NCBI GenBank assembly: GCA_011033025.1
Contig: WFMF01000085.1
Span: forward strand, 248,001 to 312,000
Direction: 5' to 3'
Length of the DNA: 64,000 nucleotides
From: Beroe forskalii
Lineage: Eukaryota; Ctenophora; Nuda; Beroida; Beroidae
This document shows positions 47,690 to 59,331 of the stretch, piece after piece (the stretch's first letter is position 1; every line of letters starts with the position of its first letter). The notes under the pieces are model-generated. The model was given only the letters and a program-made list of their open reading frames with translations. It had not been told where the DNA came from and did not search any database. Made by a program: the position numbers and the translations under genes.

Positions 47690-49117
47690 TTGCTAAAAGC
47701 AAGGTTCTTGGCTTCACCATTGATGAAAACTTGACTTTTGATCATCATGCAAATTTGATGCTAAGGAACTGCTGGCATGCTTGGTACCGATTGAGTAGCA
47801 ACACAACAAGGAAACATGGTCTCAATACAGCATCATTGGCATTGCTCTTCAAAACTGTTGTACTCACTAAACTGATGTATGTAGCACCAATTTGGTTATA
47901 TAAGAGAAAAGATACTTTCAAAGACCTATTTGCTAGAGCTACATTGAAGATATTGGGGTCACAATTTCACCCACCCAAACAGCTTGGTGGTGTTCTTATT
48001 GGTCTTCCACCAATAGAAATTATCTTGAAAGTGATAACAATAAAGTTTGTACTCAAAGCTCTCAGTCAACAGGATTCAGTGACATCTATCATAATGCAAA
48101 TTGAAGAAACAAATGATCATGAATTCTTTCCACACATATATGCAACTAAAATGTTCCTATTGTGGAAATTGAAGCAGAAGGATGGCGCATCCAGACTGAC
48201 TACTTCCCAACCATCCATTAGAAACCTTAACTTTGTTCACTTACAATCAAATGATTTCTTTTATGATGATCAGGTGATGAAAACCTATCAATGTTTGGAA
48301 TGGAATACCTCATTGAAAGAAGGATTGAATGGACTGACCAATGAAGATCCCTACAGCATTGAACCTCTTCACAGTATTGATGAACTGGGAGAGTTGTTAA
48401 AAACAGAGAACGTTACAAATCTCCCCCTTGTTCTAAGGTCGTTTTCTAGATATCAGAGTACTACCCTTATGGACTTTTTACATGGTAGATGCCTTCGTTT
48501 TCAGAATTTTGTATTCTCTGTTTTGAAGTATGACAAAGATCTGTTCACTCCTATGTGCCTAGAATGTTGCGACCTACCTGACTCAGTATACCACAAACTG
48601 TTTGAATGCCATGCATATAGCACTGAGGTTACAGCTCTTAGAAATCAGTTGTCAAATCTGCAAAGACTAGCTAAGTAAACTTCCATCTTGGGGTTATATT
48701 TACTAATGATATCAATGTCAGAAAAACATTCCTGAACCTTGTTTTTGTTGATCTGTAAAGAATCTTCATTTAAAGATGATTACCTCATCGCAATGGACAA
48801 TGACCAGTGAGAGGACCAGAGTCGTCCTATCTTAATTGTATATATATTGAATCATGGAAATGTTATCTGTATTTTTTTGATCAATGTTATCTGTATATTT
48901 TGATCAATTGAGTGTAATGGCTTTTATTTTCAATTTTCAGACTTTTTAAAATTTTCAAACTTTTTAACATTTATTATGATTAAATTATTACCAGTTTTAT
49001 ATAACATGGTGACTTATATGATGATTGATTGTGTTGAATATTGTTCATCGGGCTCTACAATAAGGGGAGCAGGTTATACAGGTGAACTAAACTAGAATTA
49101 TTAATTAATTAATTAAA
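47690..49117 (+). mobile_element. Jockey/I-type LINE, 3' fragment
   Basis: Coding to 48678: KVLGFTIDENLTFDHH (post-RT), LTKLMYVAPIW (typical 'thumb' region), and a C-terminal zinc-knuckle-like CLECC...HKLFECHAY. 3'UTR of about 430 bp ends in (ATTA)n at 49095-49117. The RT catalytic core is absent (5' truncated). Confidence 0.82.
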
Positions 49118-50240
49118 GGTGGCGAGCCATGCCCGGTAAAATATCTGCACGCTAAATTTGATATACCCACCGATATAAGCCCGTTCGCCGCGAGCAGTTC
49201 ACAGTTCTACCGGTTGCAATATAGCCCGCCTCTTGGAAGAAAATATTTTTGGTGCTAAACTGGCTGAGATCATTGAAAGTGTCCACAACAACAATTTACA
49301 GCAAAATATCGATCATGAGGCAAAAAACTGGCAAATAGAAGGATTTTTTGTGGGTTCATTATCGGATAAAAAACATCGAGGCGATGGAAAGTTAGAGTCA
49401 AAACACTGAAACTGATATTCATCATTGTTCAGCAGCTACTGAATCATGAAATTATATAAGTAGTTCAACTGAAATAGAATTGGATTAAAATTGACAGCAA
49501 ACAACATAGGTAGGTAATGATAATTAATAAATATTCAGCAAAATATGTAACAGTAGACAAAAGTCAGGTCAAATAGCAGAAAAACAGTGAACTGCAGTGA
49601 TAGCAGTAATGGGGAAAACTGTAAAATTCTGGCCCCAAAAAAAGAAAAAACCAAAAAAAAATTTAAAAAAAGAGAAAAAGGGAAAAGGATAACAAAACAA
49701 AAACGAGGGGGGGAAAATAAAGCTTTGAGGACATATTCACTTTAGCTATGGTTTAATCATTTCTCATGCTAAAATGCTTAAGAAATGGTGAGGTTTATTC
49801 AGTATTCAGTAGATCAGTAATATAATTGAACTTCTGCCTATTTCAATTGCTTTTTAATTATTTTGCTCAGTGAAAGTCATTTTTCAGTTGAAATATTTAA
49901 TTGTTCTGTGGAATAATTTTCTATTTTATTTGGCTGTCAGGCTGTAACAATTTTCATCTCACGGAAAAGGAACAAACATAAAAACAACCAAATTCACACA
50001 CACACACACACACACACACAGTACTGATTACTATGATAATATAGGTTTATGCATATGTTCTAGAAATCATCGACTTTTTGATGTCTTTAAGCTCACACTT
50101 TTTAAAAACAGTTTCCTTTTGCATGATTTTCATCCAGACTGATCCTCCTAATCTTCCTAATGTAATCCGTAATACTTACCTCACTACTTAAGCTCTGCTT
50201 TTGATTAATTAATTATGCCATGCTTTTTATTTTATTTTAC
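49118..50240. other. AT-rich intergenic DNA with a (CA)n microsatellite
   Basis: A-rich run with AAAAAG steps at 49640-49700 and (CA)13-14 at about 49995-50021. No supported gene. Confidence 0.6.
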
Positions 50241-50246
50241 TCTCTC

Positions 50247-50420
50247 AAATCTCGCAATTTAAACACCTGAAAGCTGAGGTAGGTATTGACTGATGATGCC
50301 TGCACACCACTCATCTAGGTGTGACTCATTTGATTTGGCTGTTCTTACATAGAATTTCTCTAGATATCATGTCAAAGTTCAAGTCCAGAGTTGAGGAAAT
50401 TAAGTCATGCAGATTGATGT
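50247..50420 (+). mobile_element. SINE-like repeat, diverged partial copy
   Basis: CTCGCAATTTAAACACC, AAAGCTGAGGTAGGTATTG and CACCACTCATCTAGGTGTGA match 35130-35215 of the better copy; similarity fades after GCAGATTGATG. Confidence 0.65.
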
Positions 50421-50661
50421 TTTTAAAGGATTCAGAAAATTCCATAAGTGTGATAAGCACCTTCTTGGCAAAAAATAAATGCTCCAATAACTGATCTAAA
50501 TGGTTAAACTTCATGTACATCTGCTCTAAGAGTGCCAAAACACTGATCTGAGCATGCAGGCATGATGTGTTATCATGTATTAACTTTGAGAGTCTGAGAC
50601 AAGCATGCAGATGTATCGTAATCATGCCCCTAATGAAAATAGTACTCCATTATAGAGACAT

Positions 50662-53600
50662 GAATTGAATTGAATTGAATAAAATGTTTACAGCACAATT
50701 ACAATGTATATATTTTTCTCGAGTTTATATAAATGAAGCTTCTAAGTTGTGCTGAGGGAAAACACTCAGCCAATCATTAAGACTGTTAACGAGGTTGCCC
50801 ACTACAGAAATATCAATACTATATTAACTCATATTCCTGAAATTAAATTAAATTAATGTACTCTCGGAACAGCACATACTGAAAATAATAAAATAAATTT
50901 TATTTAACTTCTTCTTTCTTCTTTGTAGAACAAATACAGTCATCTTTGTAGTCAAGCCACAGAACTCTCCAACAACTCCAACCATAGTCTTTGACGGGAT
51001 CCATGAAAGAAATGCCTTCATCAGAGAGCTAGGCAGATCCAAATAAAGCATGAGACACCAAAAATGATATGGTGTACTGAAACCTAACACTGTGGCACAC
51101 GGACTTGCGACCGTGTTGTTATTTAACTTAAATTAAAATAAAGGCTATTTAACTTATTTACAGAAATAAAGCTGCAATTTAATGACTTACTGGGTCAGCT
51201 GCATTTTAGAGACGTTCCCAGGTCTAAATACAATAATTTAATTATAAAAAGTAAAGCATTATATAATAAAGCATTAAAACGTCCCTCAGCACGGTCCAAA
51301 TAAACTTTAGAAAAATAAAATGTTGTTTAGGAAAACAAACAGTGCTAAATAGAGTTTGTTTCAATAAAATTATTCATAGGTATAGTGAAATATAGTAAAA
51401 TTTGATTCACGATTGCAAATATTTGTGAGCCTTAGAACCCATGTCCATTAATAAAAGTGTTGTATAAATAAGAAGAGTATTATAGAGGTGTCACTTCTGT
51501 AAGTTGTTGCTAATGACTTATATTAAGCTTTTAGCTTTATAGATATGATCAAATGCATTATTTACAACATAGTTTGGGTCATTTGTTACTGAATCCAGAA
51601 GTATAGTTTTGTAATTTTTACCAAATATTTTAGGATCAGTTGCAGTTCTTAAACTTTGTGGTATTGTTCCATGCTTTAGCACCTAAGTAATAGAAGTTTT
51701 TTAGATTTTTAGATTTAGGGGTGTATAGATTACAATTTGCCCCATCCCTGCTTCCTCCAGAGATGTAACTAAATTTATTGATAAAGTTAGATGGGCCGTG
51801 CCCATTTAATATTTTTAAACATATAAGAGGATAAGTGGACCTGACGTCTCAGGTGAAGAGGTAATAATTTCATGTCTCTATATACATTTATACTACTTTC
51901 AGTTTTTTTGACACCTAGAGCTATTTTTGCAACTTTTTTGTACAAGATATCTAATTCGTGAAGTTTAGTTTTAGAAGCTCGACCATATGGTATCAAGATA
52001 ATCAAAATGGGGCAAGATCAAAAGAGTTGGCAAACATTTTCCTATATTTTATGGGCAGCAAACTACTTCCCTATACATAGCACCTATTCTTTTCTGGATC
52101 TTTTTCTTTATATAGTCAATATGAGTATCAAATTTTAAATGGCTATCTACTATTAGTCCTAAGTATTTAAAACTCTTACATTCTTTGATAGCTAGATTTT
52201 CACTCAGTTTTATCTTTACAGAAAAGTTGGCTTTATCAAATACCAGGATTTTTGTTTTGTCTATGTTTAGTGATAACTTATTTACACTCAACCACTTTAT
52301 AATAGTTAACATTTCTATTCTTATGCTTAAGTAAGTATTACGACATATATTATCAAATAGAAGAGCTCCATCATCTGCAAATAGGTATGGATGAGATAAG
52401 TTGCATGCCTTCACAAGATCATTTATGTAGATACTAAATAAAAGTGGACCTAGTAAGCTGCCCTGTGGGACCCCGAACTTTATACTAAGAATTTGCTTTT
52501 TACCTAAAATTTAGTAGCCTGTTTTCTGTTTGTCAGATAATTCTTAATCCACAGGATGACAGTTCCATCTACTCCATAGAATTTCAGTTTATCAATCAGT
52601 ATTTGGTGATCAACTGTATCAAAAGCCTTCTTGATATCTAGGAAAATTAAAGCTGGAGTGTTGCCTTTTGACTTGTTATCAAATATCCTATCAAACATAT
52701 CAAGAGTTAGATAAGTTGTAGAATAGTTTTTCCGAAATCCATATTGGTGATTACTTAAAAGCTTATTACTCTCAAAATATTCAGTAAGCTGTCCATTAGC
52801 ACAGAATTCTATACATTTTGATATTATTGGTAGAATAGAAATTGGCCTGTAGTCGTTAGGGTCATTGCTATCTCCACTTTTGAAGATTGGTGACAACTGC
52901 TTGCTTACAAGATTCTGGAAAGTGGCCAGTTGATAGGCTGAGATTAACTATGTGTGTTATAATATGAATTATGAACGGCAAATGGATTTAATAACTCTAA
53001 TGGTAACTGATCAGTTATAGCTTTGTTTGAAGACAGAGACAAAATATATGTTTTAATTGAGTCACTAGAAGCTTCAGTAAAATTTTCTAAAGTGGAATTA
53101 GTAGTATTAGTGAGGAAGTCTCTATAACTAATATCTTTATAAACAGGCACTTTAGCATTTAAATTTGGCCCCACTTCACAAAAGTGTTTGTTCATTATTT
53201 CAGCTGTTATATTATTTTCATCTACTTTTGGCTGAGTGTTAGTTTTTGCTGGTGTATTTGTGGCAATTTTCAAAGATTTCCATATACCCTTAAGATCATT
53301 TTTGGCACTTTTTGATTTAAGATCATTAAGAAGATTTTCACGTTTGTTGTTTTTGGTTACTTTGTTAGAAAGATTACGCTGTTTTCTGTACTCATCCCAT
53401 GCCAAGTGTATTGATGCATTTATTGCAAACATTGCAATTTCCACAGTTAGATTCAGTAACTTTTTTCAGACTTACTTTAAATTTTCTGTGAAGTTTCTTC
53501 TTGGCCCTGATGGCTACTAAACTTTCCTGAGATGGTTTATAGATAAAGCTTTCATGCTTTTTAATAGTTTTTAGGGGAAGAAGTGGTCGTGGTACTTATT

Positions 53601-53884
53601 AAGGTGAGTTTCTAACATTGAGACAGCAGTGTCAACTTCGTTGCATTCGAAAAGTGGCTCTAAATTAACATTAGCTAGATATGTTTGGAAGGCTTTTATG
53701 TTGCTACTACTATAATTATGAAATGATATTTTCTCAAATTTAGGGGGTAGTTCTACTTTAAATTGTAGTACACACTTTAGGCTGAAATGATCACCTACCT
53801 GTTCTGGGAGAACTGATGAGGATTCGAAATCTGAATAGCAGTTTGTTATTATGACATCAATGGTACTACAAGTAAACTTATTGC
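50662..53884 (-). mobile_element. CR1-type LINE, copy 3
   Basis: Tail (TTGAA)n at 50662-50680, 3'UTR with a 198-bp insertion, ORF2 from its C terminus to the endonuclease (ends in YSTIDVII-type segment near 53830-53880). Compared with copy 1 it has several 1-2 base indels that split the frame (51787-52005, 52049-52414, 52504-52896, 52944-53444). ORF1 is not present; the junction at about 53884 leads into unrelated sequence. Confidence 0.92.
50921..51118 (-). mobile_element. Retroposed 198-bp insert in CR1 copy 3
   Basis: Flanked by TTATTTAACTT (50910-50920, 51119-51129), present once in the CR1 copy 1 3'UTR. Read on the minus strand it ends in a purine run AGAAGAAAGAAG, as a retroposed transcript would. 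One minus frame reads SDEGISFMDPVKDYGW and VLWLDYKDD, which looks like protein, so it may be a fragment of a processed pseudogene; family not identified. Confidence 0.7.
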
Positions 53885-54308
53885 CCCTTTTAGCTACTCT
53901 AGGTTCTACTATAGGTTCTGAAATTCAAGACTGGCAAGTTGCTGACTGTGTTCTGCCACTAGGCTGTTTGTCACAATCTTTAGTTGCTTTTAGAGGGAAG
54001 AATAGCTATTCAGCTTGTTGTAGCTTAGTCTACTCACCTGGAGCATCTAGCTGTATGAATAGCCTGACACTTAACATGGGACTGGGAAAACCAAATATTA
54101 TTATTAATGAGTATGTTTTTCATGATTGTGATCTATTGTTCATACCAAAACTATCCTGTAGCCAGTGCCAAGGATAATCAGGCTGAAGTGTTTATAAGGC
54201 TTGGAGAAATGATGTGCTAGAGTGTGGAGGATGCATGGTTGCCATTCTCATGATAGCAGTGATGTTTCCTACACAGATATGACAACAATGAACTGGTAAG
54301 TATGTTGC

Positions 54309-54567
54309 ATAAAGGACGTCCACAATGGGGGGAGGGTTACTCTGACCAATGTGGATTTTTGTGGACATAGGGGGGAGGGGAGTATGGCCAAATGTGGACA
54401 TCGGTAATTTTCCGAAATTTTGATGGATTCTGTGTTGATTTTTCAAAGAATTTAGTCATTTTTGAGAAAAATGTAGATGTCTGGAGATGGGGGTTTTGGA
54501 TTGCGGACAAGGGTGAGGAAGGGGACTTAAATGTCCGAAATTTGGTGGATGTCCTTTATGGATGGCT
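54309..54567. mobile_element. MITE with CATAAAGGACGTCCAC ends
   Basis: Left end CATAAAGGACGTCCAC near 54309 and right end GTGGATGTCCTTTATG near 54550-54566 are inverted repeats with one mismatch. About 258 bp, G-rich left part, noncoding. A TA target is possible but not clear. Confidence 0.65.
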
Positions 54568-54952
54568 TTTCTTAGAATCTTTTTCATGATTTCCTTATAT
54601 ATAAGACCACTTACGTGAGAAATCCCCATGGTAAACCATGGATTTTGCATTTTCTAAAATGATTGCACTACTTGCTTATGGATGCCTTGGAACAAGTTGC
54701 AAATGGCTGTAGATGTGAAACCTCAAAAATTGATGTTAATCCAATCAGGCAATCAAGCATCTTCATCAAATTCAGTTTTCATACTGTTGACTGTTGAGTT
54801 ATGTTTCTTGCCTCAGTTGAGCCAATTTGATAAATCATACAATTACTCTTTCCAGTATCAGTTGCCAGTGAATTGCGTGTCATACAGTTAAGAAGAAACG
54901 ATGCTTGCTTGCATTTAAGTATCAGGTACGATGCTTATTGATATATTTTACT

Positions 54953-55200
54953 TTATTCAATTCAATTCAATTATAAATTTTACAGCACAAACGTAAAATA
55001 TATTTTCTCTGGGTTATATAATGAAGCATCTGGGATGTGCTGAGGTAGGCACCAAGTCAAATTTAAAATCTGTTAAAAGGGCCTCCCATCAAGGACTAAG
55101 TATAGGATAGATAATCATATTTGCAAAAACAGTGGTAATACCTACTGTAGTATAGTTAAAAAACTGAAACATAAAGTTTACCAAGTCTCTATCTATTTTA
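54953..55200 (-). mobile_element. 3' tail of a CR1-like LINE (diverged)
   Basis: (TTCAA)n followed by TTTTACAGCACAAACG and ATGAAGCATCTGGGATGTGC, resembling the CR1 3'UTR of copies 1-3 at lower identity. Confidence 0.6.
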
Positions 55201-55618
55201 CTCATTTACTGTCCAATATGCCATCTGAAGTACATTTTCATCCATTAATTACAGAAAGACAAGGTGGCGAAGATTGGATGGATGCAACAATGCCTGCATC
55301 AAACTAATCAGAGGACCCTCAACCTGTTCCTTAGCTAGGGGCCTTAGCTGGTAGGGACTCTGTTGTGAGCTTCTGAAGAGCGATGGTTGTGAAGGTAATT
55401 TGACTTACGAAATCTCCTGTCACGCTCACAATTTTTAACATTTATTGCAATTTACTTGGAATATGACTATTGATTATACCATATTGGACTTCGTCTTTGA
55501 TTCACTGTGCAAGTTGTTTCGTAATAAGTCTCGTTATATTGTTATCAGTTTCTTCTGGGAGCTTAGTGATCATCATATATTAAGAATGATGGAAATTATC
55601 AAATTATAATGCCTTCAG

Positions 55619-55726
55619 GAGCTGGCAGAAGCGACCAACCCAGATATCACTCTGTTTACAGCACACGACGAAGAGGTACACGAAGTGGTCCTACTCAGTT
55701 CAGCAGCTACCATAATGAGAGATTGA
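55619..55726 (+). CDS. Possible terminal exon, unknown gene
   Basis: After a CTTCAG acceptor, 35 codons read ELAEATNPDITLFTAHDEE and continue to VVLLSSATIMRD-stop. The AHDE-type motif recalls metallo-hydrolase tails, but this is only a resemblance. No upstream partner exon is evident between 55200 and 55600. Confidence 0.25.
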   Translation, partial: ELAEATNPDITLFTAHDEEVHEVVLLSSAATIMRD

Positions 55727-56639
55727 GAGACTACAATCACATCATTGAACTTATTCGGGAGCAAGTTGAAAACGTTTGAATGGTACGAGAAAGTTAAAAA
55801 TCAGAAGCTTTCGAAAATCATATATGATTATTGTCGTCAGCTGAGTATGAATGTATGAATGGTGCTAATGACTGACAATGGTTTAGAAAATATATCGTTG
55901 CCTCGAGAACATATTATTGAACTGTGGTGTGTGGCATCTATAATTACATATCAAAGACTGACATCTTTGTTTGCTTTTCATAATATTTTATTTTTAAAAG
56001 CGAAATGACTCAAGTCAGAGTTTCCTACCTTCTTATACAAGTAATGGGGGGGGGGGCAACTTCGAAAAACCCCAGGTGGATATTAAAATTGTCAAATGGG
56101 GGTTAAATCTTTCGGGGGTTTATGGGGGTTAAAGGAGGCTAAACTGATAAAAATCACCGTTTTTCGGTCGGAAAATTCGATTATCTTTCGAAATTCGAAA
56201 TGGTACTGTGGATATTCGGCTCTCCCCTCAAATGGTACCGTTTCAGGTAAGGATTTTCGACCTTTTTTGAAATGGTACAAATTTGGGGGGGATGAAGCCC
56301 AAAAAAAACCAAGCCCCACCCTACTTTTCCGATTCTTGGGCTAGGTTTTTTTTGGTTTTTTTTGGTTTTTTTTTGGTTTTTTTTGGGTTACATTTTAGTA
56401 ATTTCTGACACCTTTCCAAACGATTTTAAGGTTAAAATTCGATTGTTTTATGATGTCTACCATGTGACTGTAGATCCACAGGAGCTTGGTATGTAGCTTA
56501 AACGACCTATAACTGTGTAATTAACTGAATATAAATGAATATTTTCACTCACCTAATCGTTCTGTAATTGGTCCAATGGGGGTGACAGGTTTGGTATACC
56601 GGACAATGGGGAGCCAAAATGCCTCCCCTTAATCTTGGT

Positions 56640-57430
56640 ATACATCATGACAGAGTTAACCATACCCAGGCTCGCCCCACACTTGGGCTAACCTCAATCC
56701 CGGGCTCCCTATACACCGCTTCCCTTAATCTTAGGCTTACCCACTTCCCTTGGTCTCACCCCTAAACAAGGGATCGCCCATACCAGACCAACCCTTATCG
56801 TGGGCTATACAGCATATGGCTCCACCCTACCTTGGGCTTCTGCAATGTCTTGGGCTAACCCCCAAACACGGGATCCACCATACCAGACCAACCCTTATCC
56901 TAGGCTATACCGCGTATGGCTCCACACTACTTTGGGCTTCTACAATGCCTTGGACTAACCCCCAAACACGGGATCCACCATATGGCTCCACCCTACCTTG
57001 GGCTCCCCCTCCCTTTAAATATGGGCTCCCCTCCGTTATATTGGGCCACCCCATTCACTCAACCCATGCCCTCTCCCCCTAGTTTGGGCTCTCCCATGAT
57101 CAAAACCCGGACTACCCCTGTATTAATTCGGGCTCCCTCATGATAACTCGGGCTAACCCCCTTCTAACTCGGGCTCCTCCCGTAATAACTCAGGCTCCCC
57201 CTTATTAACTCGGACTCCCCCATATTAACTCGGGCTCCCCCTTGATAACTCGGGCTCCCCCGTATTAACTTGGGCTCACCCGTATTAACTCGGGCTCCCC
57301 CATACTAACTCGCGCTCCCTCATGATAACTCGGGCTCCCCCATGCCAACTTGGGCTCCCCCATACTAACTTGGGCTCTCCTGTACTATCTGGGGGCTCCC
57401 TCATACTAACTCGGGCTCCCCCAAAGCCAA
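56640..57430. repeat. Tandem repeats with GGGCTCCCC units
   Basis: 57110-57430 is an array of about 19-bp units AACTCGGGCTCCCCC with TATT/GATA spacers. The stretch before it (56660-57000) repeats a longer unit around CTTGGGCTTCTRCAATG and CAAACACGGGATCCACCATA. No coding meaning. Bases 55727-56640 are G-, A- and T-run rich with no gene seen. Confidence 0.85.
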
Positions 57431-57829
57431 AAGTGGTCCCTTTATGACCATTGGCTGACTTCGTGCTGAACCTTGGCTGTCCCTTAATAACAGCTGAATG
57501 AGTGATTATCTGATGTCTTGATTGTCCTCACTCAACTTCATCCCTCAAAAGTCTTTTGATCCCATAGTAGCACTAGCATGGCGACCCATTGCTTAACCTT
57601 GTCTAACAGCTAACTCCTGGCTCCTTCTGACCATTACCTGATATTGGACCTTACCTTCCAAAAGGAAAAATCCCCTCGGTTACACCATTCCAAATCCCCT
57701 CACTTTCAATCAAAATTTTTCATGTTTTCTAAGGCTCCCCTAAGTTTCAAAGATAATAGGGCCCGCTTGCTTTTCTTACAAAAGCACTAACAATTAACAA
57801 GTGCAAGGCAATTTTGATTCAGAACTCTA

Positions 57830-58610
57830 ATGTCCTTTCTTTGTGCGCCGCAGGCGAAAATCTTTGAAGGTTTTTTACATCTGAGACTGTGTGTAAGATC
57901 AATTAGTAACATAATTTGATCACACCACTGTTCACAACAGCCGTCGCAGGCGAAAATTTTCGCTGTTTTACCTCTGGAGACTTCTGTATGGGATCAATTC
58001 AGTAAAATGATTTGATCACAAAGCCTGCCACAGGCGAAAATTTTCAAGGTTTTTTGAACATGAATCTGCCTCTAAGATCAATTTGGTAATGAATAATTTG
58101 ATTACAACAGCCCGCTGCAGGCGAATTTTTTTAAAGTTTCACATTTCTGGGTGTGTCTAAGACTGAAGGTGTAAATTTTTTTTACCTTTGAGACTGTATG
58201 AGATCAATTCAGTAAAATTTGATCACAACAGCCCGCCGCAGGCGAAAATTTTCAAGGTTTTTTGCACATGAATCTGCCTCTAAAATCAATTTGGTAATGA
58301 ATAATTTGATTACAACAGCCCAGTGCAGGCGAATTTTTTAAAGTTTCACATTTCTCGGTGTGTCTAAGACTGAAGGTCAAAATTTTGAAGGTTTTACCTC
58401 TGAGACTTCCTATGGGATCAATTCAGTAAAATGATTTGATCACAACAGCCCGCCGCAGGCGAAAATTTTCAAGGTTTTTTGCAAATGAATCTGTCTCTAA
58501 CATCAATTTGGTAATGAATAATTTCTTTACAACAGCCCACTGCAGGCGAATTTTTCTAAAGTTTCACATTTCTGGGTGTGTCTGCAGGTGAAAATTTACA
58601 AGGTTTCATC
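57830..58610. repeat. Complex tandem repeat with GCCGCAGGCGAAAA units
   Basis: Seven or eight units of about 100-120 bp built on ACAACAGCCCGCCGCAGGCG, AAATTTTCAAGGTTTTT and ATCAATTTGGTAATGAATAA. Confidence 0.85.
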
Positions 58611-58639
58611 CGAAGCTGAATTTGAATGATGAAAGTGAC

Positions 58640-59130
58640 AGAACACTCTCACTCTCTTCCAATTCGATGGGAAAAGGCTCTTATTTCAAAAAGATTGGTA
58701 GGGTTAGAGAACTCAGAACACCCTCAATTTTTCCAAATTGATTGAAAATGCCCTCGTGCAAATGATAAAAGTGAGGGTCAAGTGAAAAAACACTCACTTT
58801 ACAAGTTGATACACTAAATGGCTCTCATTCAAATGATAAAAGTGAGGGCTCAAGGAAACAGTAAACATTCACTTTTTAAGTAAGTTGATACTGAAAGGCT
58901 CTCATTCAAATGATGAAAGTGAGGGCCAAAGTGAGATAACACTCACTCTTTACAAGTTGATACTAAAAGGGCTCATTCAAATCACAAAAAGTGAGAGAGC
59001 CCATGTGAGAAAAACACTTACTTGTTACAAGTTGATAGGAAAAGGCCCTCATTCAAATGATAAAGAGGGCCAAAGTGAGACAACACTCTCATCATCGAAA
59101 TTGATAGGAAAAAGCTCCCAAACTTAAACT
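58640..59130. repeat. About 70-bp tandem repeat
   Basis: Six to seven degenerate units sharing CTCATTCAAATGATAAAAGT, GAGGGCC, ACACTCACTTT and ACAAGTTGATA. Confidence 0.85.
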
Positions 59131-59231
59131 GATGGAATTGAGGCCTTTATTTTGGGGCCCGTTTAGCACAAAAATTTGTCAAAATCCCCCACTTTTAAAA
59201 ATCCCCTGGAAGTTCTGCAAAATTTTTGGGA

Positions 59232-59331
59232 NNNNNNNNNNNNNNNNNNNNNNNNNNNNNNNNNNNNNNNNNNNNNNNNNNNNNNNNNNNNNNNNNNNNN
59301 NNNNNNNNNNNNNNNNNNNNNNNNNNNNNNN
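59232..59331. other. Assembly gap (100 N)
   Basis: Exactly 100 N, the standard placeholder for a gap of unknown size. Open frames across it are artefacts. Confidence 1.

Noticed and set aside
53851..54177. 108-aa frame at the end of CR1 copy 3
   Set aside because: Its first part is antisense to LINE sequence; the remainder (from about 53885) has no recognisable domain.
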